Shown here piece by piece: positions 33,080 through 41,274 of a DNA stretch of 64,000 nucleotides. A model generated the notes under the pieces. That model was not told the DNA's origin. It was given only the letters and a program-made list of their open reading frames with translations, and made no database searches. The stretch is from contig NZ_ASXP01000003.1 in the NCBI RefSeq assembly GCF_000445445.1, positions 124,001 through 188,000 on the forward strand, given 5' to 3'. Each line of letters opens with the position of its first letter. Positions within the stretch are counted from its first letter, which is position 1. The DNA is from Sporomusa ovata DSM 2662. Lineage in GTDB: Bacteria; Bacillota; Negativicutes; Sporomusales; Sporomusaceae. Both the position numbers and the translations under genes were made by a program.

Positions 33080-33187
33080 TTTAACACCTCCTCGTAGAAA
33101 AGAACTTTTCTAGTACTGTATCGTAATAATTTAAATATTTCTTAAGACTTTGCGTAATTAAGCACATCAGAGCAATAAACTCTGCCT

Positions 33188-33360
33188 TTAATTCTGCATT
33201 AAACCAGAGCGCAGTTCTTGAACCATCCATGCATTAGCATGTTCATCCGGAATAGGATAAGGATCATCAAATCCATGTTTTCCTGTCACTAAAAACGTGG
33301 TTAGGATAATATGTAAGGCGCCCAAGGACAATAACCTTAGGAACGTGTCGAGGGGACGGG
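33188..33360 (-). pseudogene. Possible C-terminal gene remnant, function unknown
   Basis: The minus strand is open for about 57 codons before a TAA at 33188. The translation has a hydrophobic helix (FLRLLSLGALHIILTTFLV) followed by TGKHGFDDPYPIPDEHANAW, which looks like a real protein end. No start or ribosome site is present. I do not recognise the family. The rest of 33080-33559 is covered by the repeat at 33397. Confidence 0.3.
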
Positions 33361-33396
33361 GTTACCGACAACCTGTATATTGCTTCTAAAACAGTT

Positions 33397-33491
33397 TCTT
33401 AGATGAGTCAGGCGATGGTTCCGCGATTCATGATACACTTTCCAACCCATACCATTGTCTACTATTCTAGCTAAATCCGACAATCTCCTTT
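33397..33491 (-). repeat. 95-bp direct repeat, copy 1 (carries a protein-like fragment)
   Basis: This stretch matches 34528-34621 in the same direction at about 88% identity by eye. On the minus strand it reads LSDLARIVDNGMGWKVYHESRNHRLTHL, against LARIVNNGMDWKVYHESRNH in the other copy, so the repeated part was probably coding. The copies flank the kinase and GNAT genes. Confidence 0.8.
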
Positions 33492-33559
33492 TTAAAAGAA
33501 TACAGCAGAACGCCACCTTATTTCCTTTACGATGAATGCTTATAAGTTTCTGAGAAGGA

Positions 33560-34033
33560 TTATTCTATTTCAAGGTACGCTGCTCTTCCATGTGTTAGAT
33601 AGTCATTAAGCTCTAAACATACTTCTTCTATAGATTTATTTGCAAAATCTCTTAAACTTCGCCTTGCCATAGCAATATCCAACGGCGTATCAATAAATAT
33701 TGCATAGTCAATAAATTGCGCTATTTCTTCATTTTTGTATGCAAATGGATAATCAAGTAGTATATAATCAAGATTTTGGTTTTCTTTAGACAACAACAGT
33801 CTTATATCAGTCGCCAATGGTCCTAATTTCCATAGTTTATAATCCGCACCATTATCAACCCATTCGCAAATATCTTCTAGACCATTAGCAACATCAAAGT
33901 CATAATCATCAAAAGATAAAACTTTAACATTAGTTAATTGTTTACACAATTCTCTTGTGATTGTTGTTTTTCCCCCACCAGATACGGCGGCTTTAGCAAC
34001 TATTATGGGCTTTTTCGCCCCTTTATAAACCAT
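33560..34033 (-). CDS. P-loop nucleoside-kinase-like protein, possibly truncated
   Basis: The 157-residue protein has a P-loop AVSGGGKTT near residue 17, a VLSFDDYDFD strand with Asp residues, DYILLDYPFAY (Walker B region) and a lid with ARRSLRDF, as in small uridine-kinase-like proteins. It ends at HGRAAYLEIE; relatives usually run about 25-30 residues further, so the C-terminus may be cut by the repeat insertion downstream. It overlaps the GNAT gene by 11 bases, so the pair is translationally coupled. The substrate is unknown; such pairs are common in mobile resistance-like cassettes, which is only context. Confidence 0.65.
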   Translation of the reverse strand: MVYKGAKKPIIVAKAAVSGGGKTTITRELCKQLTNVKVLSFDDYDFDVANGLEDICEWVDNGADYKLWKLGPLATDIRLLLSKENQNLDYILLDYPFAYKNEEIAQFIDYAIFIDTPLDIAMARRSLRDFANKSIEEVCLELNDYLTHGRAAYLEIE

Positions 34034-34481
34034 GAAGAAGCGTTGCTATTCTATCTAATTCCATATGTAAGATAGGATAGTGTTTTCCTGCCCCATCAAA
34101 TTCAGAACGATTTACTACATGAAAGCCCATATGCTTATAAAAGCCAACGGCCTGATCATTTTGTTCATTAACATCTACTCGCTTAACCTTTTGTTTATCC
34201 ATCGCATAAATAAGCAATCTTTTGCCGATTCTCTTGCCACGCTCGTTAGAATCGATAAATAACATCTCCAATTTATCATCTACAATTCCCATAAATCCAG
34301 TAATTTTAAGGCTTTTATCTTTATGGCAAAATAAATTTACTTTATGGAAATATTTGTTTAAAATTAACGGTTTATAAAATTGAATATCTTCTTCCTTTAG
34401 GAAATCATGAGTTGATCGAACAGAATCTTCCCATATATTAATCAGTGTTTCATAATCATTAACAGACGGTTGTGTAATCAT
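34023..34481 (-). CDS. GNAT-family N-acetyltransferase
   Basis: The 152-residue protein has the GNAT layout: an N-terminal strand-helix (YETLINIWEDSVRSTHDFLKEED), GFMGIVDDKLEMLFIDSNERGKRIGKRLL with the RGxxxGxxLL acetyl-CoA loop, then VDVNEQNDQAVGFYKHMGFHVVNRSE, typical of YjaB/RimI-like members. It transfers acetyl from acetyl-CoA to an amine; the acceptor is not readable. AAGGTGA precedes the ATG. It is coupled to the kinase-like gene downstream and flanked by the 95-bp repeats. Confidence 0.85.
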   Translation of the reverse strand: MITQPSVNDYETLINIWEDSVRSTHDFLKEEDIQFYKPLILNKYFHKVNLFCHKDKSLKITGFMGIVDDKLEMLFIDSNERGKRIGKRLLIYAMDKQKVKRVDVNEQNDQAVGFYKHMGFHVVNRSEFDGAGKHYPILHMELDRIATLLHGL

Positions 34482-34527
34482 TTCATTATCACCTTCCCAA
34501 TTAATATGGATTTTGGATATACTCGTA

Positions 34528-34621
34528 TTCTTAGATGAGTCAAGTGATGGTTCCTCGACTCATGATACACCTTCCAATCCATACCATTGTTTACTATTCT
34601 AGCTAATCTGACAATCTCCTT
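34528..34621 (-). repeat. 95-bp direct repeat, copy 2
   Basis: Second copy of the repeat at 33397, in the same orientation and 1.1 kb away. On the minus strand it is part of an open frame starting near 34636 (MFEHKEIVRLARIVNNGMDW), which runs to 34478 with no known family. Confidence 0.8.
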
Positions 34622-34705
34622 GTGCTCAAACATCATTATCGCTCTTTTGCTTAAAATCATATTCTTGCTCCCCTCCACTGCCTACACTCCCAATAAACAG
34701 CAAAA

Positions 34706-34726
34706 AACCCGCGAAATTCGCGGGTT
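34706..34726 (-). terminator. ssrA terminator
   Basis: The hairpin AACCCGCGAAATTCGCGGGTT, followed on the minus strand by TTTTTTG, lies 18 bases after the tmRNA 3' end. Confidence 0.9.
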
Positions 34727-34744
34727 TTATCAATTTCCAAATTT

Positions 34745-35090
34745 TGGTGGAGGCGAGGAGAATCGAACTCCTGTCCAAGAGCATTACTGCATAGACTTCT
34801 CCGAGCGCAGTCAGTGATTTAAATTTCGCACCGTTGCCGCCCACTAACAGGCTGCTCTGGCGCTATCTCGATAAAGTTTCCCAGTTGGCTCTCCGAGAAT
34901 TGAGCCTCAGGTATCCCACTAAATGACGTCCTATCCTAGGCCGCGGGAGTGCGCAGGTAGAACGTTAGCATTAAGCTGCTAAAGCGTAATCTTCGTTTGC
35001 GTTTACAATTTTCCACCGTGTTGACGGGCTGATGGAACCCCGGCTCGCTATCTATACCATAACTACCCCTGTCGAAACCAGTACGCCCCC
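34745..35090 (-). ncRNA. ssrA: tmRNA (ssrA)
   Basis: The minus strand begins GGGGGCGTACTGGTTTCGAC, the universal tmRNA 5' end, and finishes with a T-arm-like stem and CGCCTCCACCA; the seven 5' bases pair with CGCCTCC to form the acceptor stem. The tag reading frame, with resume codon GCA at 35000-34998, gives ANEDYALAA and a TAA at 34973-34971. The RNA rescues stalled ribosomes with SmpB; the tag directs the nascent chain to proteases. Its 346-base length is normal. smpB and rnr lie 1.2 kb upstream in the same direction, with a DMT transporter gene on the other strand between. Confidence 0.97.
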
Positions 35091-35289
35091 GTATTTTTTA
35101 AAATACCTGGGATGGTTTTTAGCTGCAAACGTTTATACACTTCATTACTAACCTATTATATCATAAAGCCTGAATACCGCCAAATAAATCTTTTTTCCAG
35201 TGTATCTTTTCCCCAACTCTATATTATATTCGAGTACAGGAGAAATTTTCTCTGCTGCCGAATATATTGCAGTTAAGGGGTGATTAGGT

Positions 35290-36210
35290 TTGAATCCACA
35301 ATACACTGGCGCATTGCTGGTTGCAGCATCGGCTGCCGGCTTCGCTACTTTGGCTATTTTTATTAAGTTCGCCTACGCCGCCGGGGCCAGTATGATTACG
35401 ATCCTGGCCGGGCGGTTTGTTTTGGCCGCAATCTGTTTACCTATACTGCTCAAATGGCGTGGAATCTCGCTGATGATTGATAAAGCTTTACTGCTGCGAC
35501 TAGCGCTTTTAGGCGGCTTGGGGTATGGTTCAATGTCAATGCTGTTTGCTATGACGCTAAAATATGTGCCTGCGTCGCTGGCCGCCATGCTGCTGTATAC
35601 TTATCCAGCGATAGTCAGCGTACTGTCTTTTTTTATAGGTGACGAAAAGTATACTTGGCAAAAGGGGTTGGCGCTGACGGTTTGCTTTTCCGGCTTATTC
35701 CTTGTTCTTGGCATATCCTTTGACAATGTCAGTATGCTTGGATTTGTCTTGGGCTTGGGCTCTGCATTGGTATATTCTGTTTATATCGTCATTGGCAATC
35801 GCCTGCTGAAAAACGCGAATCCGCTGGTTACCACTACCTATGTCTGTGCTTCTGCTGCTATCATTTTTCTTGTAACCGGCGTAGCGACTGATTCGTTAAA
35901 TTGGAGCTTGCCGCTCACAGGTTGGTTATCCATTATTGGCATCGCCTTACTGCCAACCATTGTGGGAATTGGGGGTTTTTTCGCCGGTATGAGCTATGTT
36001 GGCGCTACTAATGCATCTATTATTAGTACGCTGGAGCCCATCATAACCGTATTATTATCGGTGGCTTTGCTTAATGAAAAAATAACACCGCTGCAGGTAG
36101 GCGGCGGCATTCTGATCCTGGGCGGTATTGTATTTTTACAACTCTGGGCGGGAAAAATGGAGAGCCTGCAAAGAGATTTGACACTTGCAGTTGAAAAACG
36201 ACAGGATTGA
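35290..36210 (+). CDS. DMT-family (EamA) transporter
   Basis: The 306-residue membrane protein has ten helices in two EamA repeats (about 5-140 and 150-290). Landmarks are AASAAGFATLAIFIKFAYAAGAS, YVPASLAAMLLYTYPAIVS and YVGATNASIISTLEPIITVLLS, with the LEP and TYP boxes of the family. These carriers export or import amino acids or other small metabolites. The start is a TTG behind AAGGGGTGA. It is the only plus-strand gene in the trans-translation region. The substrate cannot be read. Confidence 0.88.
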   Translation: MNPQYTGALLVAASAAGFATLAIFIKFAYAAGASMITILAGRFVLAAICLPILLKWRGISLMIDKALLLRLALLGGLGYGSMSMLFAMTLKYVPASLAAMLLYTYPAIVSVLSFFIGDEKYTWQKGLALTVCFSGLFLVLGISFDNVSMLGFVLGLGSALVYSVYIVIGNRLLKNANPLVTTTYVCASAAIIFLVTGVATDSLNWSLPLTGWLSIIGIALLPTIVGIGGFFAGMSYVGATNASIISTLEPIITVLLSVALLNEKITPLQVGGGILILGGIVFLQLWAGKMESLQRDLTLAVEKRQD

Positions 36211-36268
36211 AATTGCCACGCTGCTCTTCCTCACGCTGACCGTCTGCCTGATGCGATAGACAAAAAGG

Positions 36269-36739
36269 TTATTCTTTTTGTCTATCGCGCAATGTCCGTT
36301 CCATGTCGCGTTTGGCATCCCGTTCGGCAAGATCCTGCCGTTTATCGTAGGTATGTTTACCTGTAGCAAGTCCCAGTTCAACTTTCACTTTACCCCTGGT
36401 AAAATACAGCTTAAGCGGCACCAACGTGTAGCCTTTTTCTTTGGTTTTTCCGATTAATTTATTGATTTCGTACCGATGCATCAAAAGCTTCCGGGTACGC
36501 AGTGGTTCGTGATTAAAACGGTTACCCTGCTCATAAGGACTGATATGCATGTTATGCAGCATGATTTCAGCGTTATCAATCCGGGCATAGGCATCTTTTA
36601 GATTGGCCTTGCCGGCGCGAAGTGATTTGACTTCGGTGCCGGTAAGCGCAATTCCAGCTTCATAGGTTTCATGAATATGATAATCGTGGCGGGCCTTTCG
36701 GTTTTCCGCCGCTATTTTTATGCCAGCCTCTTTGGCCAT
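36269..36739 (-). CDS. smpB: SsrA-binding protein SmpB
   Basis: The 156-residue protein is clear Smp[94 protein letters not shown] and a basic C-terminal tail ([15 protein letters not shown]) that enters the decoding channel. It binds tmRNA and delivers it to stalled ribosomes. The ATG at 36739 follows GAGGTG; a GTG nine bases upstream is in frame but less likely. It lies 175 bp after rnr in the same direction. Confidence 0.95.
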   Translation of the reverse strand: MAKEAGIKIAAENRKARHDYHIHETYEAGIALTGTEVKSLRAGKANLKDAYARIDNAEIMLHNMHISPYEQGNRFNHEPLRTRKLLMHRYEINKLIGKTKEKGYTLVPLKLYFTRGKVKVELGLATGKHTYDKRQDLAERDAKRDMERTLRDRQKE

Positions 36740-36923
36740 ACTTCTCACCTCGTAGAATCCTGCTAATACATATTAATTGTATAGTATCTGCTACTACACG
36801 TCAATTGGTTTGGCCCAAAAGGAAGAATAACGAAGTGAGTGGCCACCCTAATGCTTGCAATGACCGACTTTTGTTCACTGCAAGCGCGGTGAAGTTATCC
36901 CGAGTGCAGGTGGGGTTGCTTAC

Positions 36924-39197
36924 CTATTTCTTTGGTGCCCTGGGCTTCTTTGGCCTGGTACTGGCAGCAGGTTTCTTCTTGGCCGCAATCGATTGTGGTT
37001 TATTAGTACTGCGCCTTTGACTGGGTTTATTACGCTTTTGTGCTGTTGGCTGACTATTGACAGCTTGCAAGGGCTTATCCGCCTTTGCCACCACATAGTC
37101 AATAGTACGTTCTGCCGGGTTGACTTTAGCTACCATGATTTTGACCATGTTGCCCAGCTGGTAAATATTGCTTGTCCGTTCCCCGATCAAAGAATATTGT
37201 TCTTCGACATACCGATAATAATCGTCATCCAGACTTGATACATGTACCAAACCTTCAATGCCATTGGCAATTTCAACAAAAAAGCCAAAGGCAGTAACCC
37301 CGCTAATAATACCGTCAAACTCCTCACCAACGAACTGGGCCATGTATTCTACCTTTTTCAAATCGACGGTTGCGCGCTCCGCTTCAGCTGCCGCCCGTTC
37401 CCGTTCAGAGGAATGCATGGCAATCTCAGGCAGCATGGTTGATAACTTCTGGCGACGTTTTGCTGAGATATCGCCAGTCGAAAAGGTCTCACGAATAAGA
37501 CGATGAACAATCAAATCCGGGTAGCGCCTGATAGGCGAGGTAAAATGAGTATAATAGGTTGCCGCTAGTCCAAAATGCCCCAGATTCTCGGCATCATAGC
37601 GAGCCTGTTTGAGTGAGCGCAGCATAACAGTGCTAATAATGCGTTCTTCAGGACGCCCGGCAATCTTACTAAGCACTCGCTGCAGGGCCATAGGTCGAAT
37701 TTCCTGGGTTTTCGGTAAATGCTGACCAAAGTTACCCAGCAACACATTAAGTCTGGCCATTTTTTCTTCGTCTGGTTCTTCATGTACCCTAAACATGGAT
37801 GGAATGCCTAACCAATGCATATGCTCGGCTACCGTCTCGTTGGCGACAAGCATAAATTCTTCGATGATAGATTCGGCAATGCTGCGAATCCTCTTTTCAA
37901 TGGCAATAGGACGTCCCTCAGCATCCAGCTTTACCTTTATTTCCGGGAAATCAAAATCAATGGCCCCCCTGCGCATCCGGCGGTCACGTAAAATCCGGCA
38001 CAAGCGCTCCATTTCTTCCAGCGGCCCAACCAAATCGGCATACTTGTCCCGCAGCTCTTCATCATGATCAGCAACAATCTGCCGCACAATATTGTAGGTT
38101 AAGCGGGTTTTTACCCGAATTATGCTAGGGAAAATTTCATGATTGATTACTTGGCCGCGACCATTAATCTCCATCTGGGCTGACAAGGCCAATCGGTCCT
38201 CCCCGGCGTTTAAGCTGCAAATTCCGTTCGATAATCGGGGTGGCAGCATCGGCAATACCCGATCAACAAGATAAACACTGGTGCCTCTGGTTCTGGCCTC
38301 ATTATCCAGGGGTGTGTTTTCCCGTACATAGTGGCTGACGTCGGCAATGTGTACACTCAGCAGATAGTGGCCGTTTTTCTGGCGCTCAACATAGACAGCA
38401 TCGTCTAAGTCTTTAGCATCGTCACCATCAATTGTAACGAGATTGAGTTCTCTAAGGTCTCTGCGTCCTAGTAAATCCTCCGGACTAATGGTCGTAGCTA
38501 CGCGCTCAGCCGCTCTTTCGACCTCTGGCGGAAACTCAGTAGGCAGGTTATTGTTCTTGATGATGGATAATATCTCTATCCCGGAATCTCCCTGCTGGCC
38601 TAGCACCTCAACAATTCGTCCTTCGGCGCTTTTTTGTTTGTGTGGCCACTCAATAATCTCGACAACTACCTTGGCTCCTGTTTTGGCGCCATTAAACTCA
38701 TCTTTCGGCACAAAAATATCCCGACCGATCCGGCGGTCATCTGGCAGAACAAAACCGAAATTACGGCTGGCCTCAAAGGTTCCCACTACCTTGTTATTGC
38801 TTCTGGTGACCACCCGGATAATTTCACCCTCGACTGCTTTGCCGGAAACATGCCGCTGATGCATACGGGCTACCACACGGTCGCCATGCATAGCACCACC
38901 AAGAGCATCTGGTGGAATAAAGACATCATCTAGCTCCTGATCTTCCGGTAAAATAAAACCGAATCCCTTGGTTGTTGCTGAAAACTTGCCAACAACCAAA
39001 TTCATGCGATCAGGCACGCCAAATTTTCCATACCGGGTTTTTATTATAGCAGCCGTTGCTTCCAGCTTGTCCAGTATCTGCCAAAACTCTTCCAGTTCTT
39101 TACCACGAATGCCCATACCATCAGCCAAGTCTTCTGCGGTGAGCGGTTTATAAGCTTCTTTCCGCATAAACTCCAGGATTCTGTCTGACAAATCCAT
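36924..39197 (-). CDS. rnr: Ribonuclease R
   Basis: The 757-residue protein has the RNase R layout: an N-terminal HTH-like start, two cold-shock domains (about 70-140 and 150-215), the RNB catalytic domain (VTIDGDDAKDLDDAVYVE with its four Asp, and GTSVYLVDRVLPMLPPRLSNGICSLN), an S1 domain (EFDGIISGVTAFGFFVEIANGIEGLVHVSSL), and a lysine-rich tail (about 720-757). It degrades structured RNA 3' to 5' and helps tmRNA-linked decay. The ATG at 39197 is nine bases after GGAG; the first ATG is too close. It overlaps nothing and follows a thioesterase gene. Confidence 0.95.
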   Translation of the reverse strand: MDLSDRILEFMRKEAYKPLTAEDLADGMGIRGKELEEFWQILDKLEATAAIIKTRYGKFGVPDRMNLVVGKFSATTKGFGFILPEDQELDDVFIPPDALGGAMHGDRVVARMHQRHVSGKAVEGEIIRVVTRSNNKVVGTFEASRNFGFVLPDDRRIGRDIFVPKDEFNGAKTGAKVVVEIIEWPHKQKSAEGRIVEVLGQQGDSGIEILSIIKNNNLPTEFPPEVERAAERVATTISPEDLLGRRDLRELNLVTIDGDDAKDLDDAVYVERQKNGHYLLSVHIADVSHYVRENTPLDNEARTRGTSVYLVDRVLPMLPPRLSNGICSLNAGEDRLALSAQMEINGRGQVINHEIFPSIIRVKTRLTYNIVRQIVADHDEELRDKYADLVGPLEEMERLCRILRDRRMRRGAIDFDFPEIKVKLDAEGRPIAIEKRIRSIAESIIEEFMLVANETVAEHMHWLGIPSMFRVHEEPDEEKMARLNVLLGNFGQHLPKTQEIRPMALQRVLSKIAGRPEERIISTVMLRSLKQARYDAENLGHFGLAATYYTHFTSPIRRYPDLIVHRLIRETFSTGDISAKRRQKLSTMLPEIAMHSSERERAAAEAERATVDLKKVEYMAQFVGEEFDGIISGVTAFGFFVEIANGIEGLVHVSSLDDDYYRYVEEQYSLIGERTSNIYQLGNMVKIMVAKVNPAERTIDYVVAKADKPLQAVNSQPTAQKRNKPSQRRSTNKPQSIAAKKKPAASTRPKKPRAPKK

Positions 39198-39198
39198 A

Positions 39199-39594
39199 TT
39201 ATTCATCTCCTTTTATGGCAACAATAGCTTTTCCTTCAGCCGTTACTGTTCCATCCGGTAAAGTGATCTTAGCGGCTAGTTCCACCATTTTTCCCCGTTT
39301 ACTGGTAATCCATCCGCTTATCGTTAATTTTTCTCTAATCGGGGTTGGCTGACGAAACCTCACTTCCAGCTTGGCCGTTACTGCCGTTAGACATTGGGCA
39401 TATAGATAACGGGCCATTATTTCATCCAGCAGCGTACTTATCAATCCACCATGCATTATACCGTCATAGCCTTGATGCTCGGGACCGGCAGTAAAGTTTG
39501 TCAAATAGACATCGTTTTCTTCCCGAAAAGTAAGTTTAAGCCCAATGGGATTACGCGGTCCACAGGCAAAACACCAGTCATTCATATCATTCAT
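39199..39594 (-). CDS. PaaI-like hotdog thioesterase
   Basis: The roughly 131-residue protein has the 4HBT pattern: CFACGPRNPIGLKLTF near the start, GYDGIMHGGLISTLLDEIMARY, LEVRFRQPTPI and AEGKAIVAI at the end. The CFACGxxNPxGL motif marks a subgroup of hotdog proteins often called acyl-CoA thioesterase. It would hydrolyse a CoA thioester in the cytosol. The ATG at 39594 has AGGTG five bases upstream; the ATG at 39585 is also possible. It is close-packed with the esterase before and rnr after. Confidence 0.8.
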   Translation of the reverse strand: MNDMNDWCFACGPRNPIGLKLTFREENDVYLTNFTAGPEHQGYDGIMHGGLISTLLDEIMARYLYAQCLTAVTAKLEVRFRQPTPIREKLTISGWITSKRGKMVELAAKITLPDGTVTAEGKAIVAIKGDE

Positions 39595-39606
39595 ACTGCA
39601 CCTCAT

Positions 39607-40344
39607 CTAATTTTCGGCCAAAAACCGGCCAATTTCCTGGAACACATATTCTCGCTCTGTGTCCAGTGTAATTATGTGTCCCGATTTGTTAAGCCACACC
39701 AGTCTTTTATCAGTACTTCCCAGTTTATTGTAGATATATTGAGCACTTTCCGGTTCAACCGTATGCTCTTTTATTGATTGAATAACAAGCGCCGGTACTG
39801 TTACTAACGGCAATAAAGCATCAACGTGTTTGATTAGCTGAATAAGGCTGGTTAAGCTGCTAAGCGGTGTCAGGTCATAACTAATGGAATACTCCTCACC
39901 CACACCAGGCAAACGCTTGCGTTTTTTCGCGACAAAGTTAGTAAACATCCGGTAAAATGGCAATAATCGCAGCCGCTTGTTGGCGATATAGATGGGAGCG
40001 CTAAGTACAGCCAACTTACTTACTGGATACTCACTGGCTAGTTTAAGGGTTAAGAGACCGCCCATCGACAAGCCAACTGCTGCGACATTGCTACAGATTC
40101 CACTTAATACATGATAGCCGTCTTCGACACTGCTATACCAGTGTGGCCAGCTTGTTTTCGCCATTTCCTCCGGCGTAGTTCCATGTCCTGAAAGCCTTGG
40201 GGCTAACACGGTATAGCCAAGGCTATTGAGATACTCTCCAGCCAGGCGCATTTCTGACGGTGCCCCGGTAAATCCATGCACTAAAAGTACGCCGGTTTCA
40301 CCGCCTTGTAAAAAAAAGGGCTCAGCTCCCGGCATTATGGCCAA
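39607..40344 (-). CDS. Alpha/beta-hydrolase carboxylesterase
   Basis: The 245-residue protein follows the Est30-type esterases: GVLLVHGFTGAPSEMRLAGEYLNSLGYTVLAPRLSGHG at the start, AAVGLSMGGLLTLKLA with the catalytic Ser near 94, an Asp region IQSIKEHTVEPES near 195, and a final SGHIITLD with the catalytic His. Such genes stand next to secG and rnr in many Firmicutes. It hydrolyses short carboxyl esters; the natural substrate is unknown. It starts with TTG behind GGGGGAG. Confidence 0.85.
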   Translation of the reverse strand: MAIMPGAEPFFLQGGETGVLLVHGFTGAPSEMRLAGEYLNSLGYTVLAPRLSGHGTTPEEMAKTSWPHWYSSVEDGYHVLSGICSNVAAVGLSMGGLLTLKLASEYPVSKLAVLSAPIYIANKRLRLLPFYRMFTNFVAKKRKRLPGVGEEYSISYDLTPLSSLTSLIQLIKHVDALLPLVTVPALVIQSIKEHTVEPESAQYIYNKLGSTDKRLVWLNKSGHIITLDTEREYVFQEIGRFLAEN

Positions 40345-40379
40345 GTAAAACTCCCCCCATTGTGTAATATCTACCCTTA

Positions 40380-41099
40380 TTATTTCCGTTTGGCTGTGTT
40401 GACAAACGCTATAAATAACGCAAGCATAGCCAGATTTTTATAAATCATAAGTTCAGGATGCCATTGAACACCAACAGCAAAAGGCGCTGCTTCGTGCTCT
40501 ACGGCCTCGATAACTCCATCTTTGGCTCTGGCAGTTATCCGAAGCCCAGGAGCTGCCTCCTTAATTGCCTGATGGTGGAAGCTGTTAGTCATAACCGTAT
40601 CCCCCCATAAACCAGCCAGCCTACTATTCTGTTCCAAAATCACAGTATGTCCAGCGTAATCTCCGGGGGATTGTTGGTCATGCTGAAGGGTAGCCTCTGC
40701 CAGGTGCTGATCAATACTACCACCTAACGCTACATTAAGCAGTTGGCAGCCGCGGCAAATACCCATTACGGGTTTATCTGACGCCAACGCCGACTTTACC
40801 AATTCCAGCTCATGCGTATCGCGCTCAGGAAGTACTGTCCCCAATTCACGCCTTGGTTCTTCGCCAAATATCTGCGGCTGGATATCGCCGCCCCCCGAAA
40901 GCAAGAGACCGTCAACGGCAGCTATTTGTTCCGCTATTGCCTCCTGTTCTGCAATTATCGGCAGCAGCACAGGCACACCACCCGCGCTGAGTATGGCCTG
41001 TATATAAGCATCACTAACAAATTGCCGTTTGGTACCAGCCATGATGCCGCCTTGCGTTAAAAATTGGCTGGTAGTAATGCCTATCAATGGTTTTGCCAC
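40380..41099 (-). CDS. Peptidase C26 family (PuuD-like gamma-glutamyl hydrolase)
   Basis: The 239-residue protein is a class I glutamine-amidotransferase-like hydrolase: PLIGITTSQF, LLSGGGDIQPQIFGEEP, MGICRGCQLLNVALGGSI with the nucleophile Cys near 115, and VGVQWHPELM with His and Glu of the triad. PuuD splits gamma-glutamyl-GABA in putrescine breakdown, but relatives act on other gamma-glutamyl amides. No putrescine genes are nearby. It starts with a GTG behind GGAGTGAG. Confidence 0.85.
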   Translation of the reverse strand: MAKPLIGITTSQFLTQGGIMAGTKRQFVSDAYIQAILSAGGVPVLLPIIAEQEAIAEQIAAVDGLLLSGGGDIQPQIFGEEPRRELGTVLPERDTHELELVKSALASDKPVMGICRGCQLLNVALGGSIDQHLAEATLQHDQQSPGDYAGHTVILEQNSRLAGLWGDTVMTNSFHHQAIKEAAPGLRITARAKDGVIEAVEHEAAPFAVGVQWHPELMIYKNLAMLALFIAFVNTAKRK

Positions 41100-41233
41100 A
41101 TCAACTCACTCCAATACAATTTATTTAATAATGCCTGCAAGTATCTGTGGCACATTATATGCTATTAATTATACCATTGTCTGTCACATAAAGGAAATAT
41201 AGCTTATCACAAGCCATCAGGAACAAAAATAAT

Positions 41234-41262
41234 AAAACGCCAAGCAAATAGCTTGGCGTTTT
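41234..41262 (-). terminator. Terminator of hppA
   Basis: AAAACGCCAAGC pairs with GCTTGGCGTTTT around AAATA, with T-rich flanks on both sides. It lies directly after the hppA stop at 41275. Confidence 0.9.
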
Positions 41263-41274
41263 TTCTTGATAATT

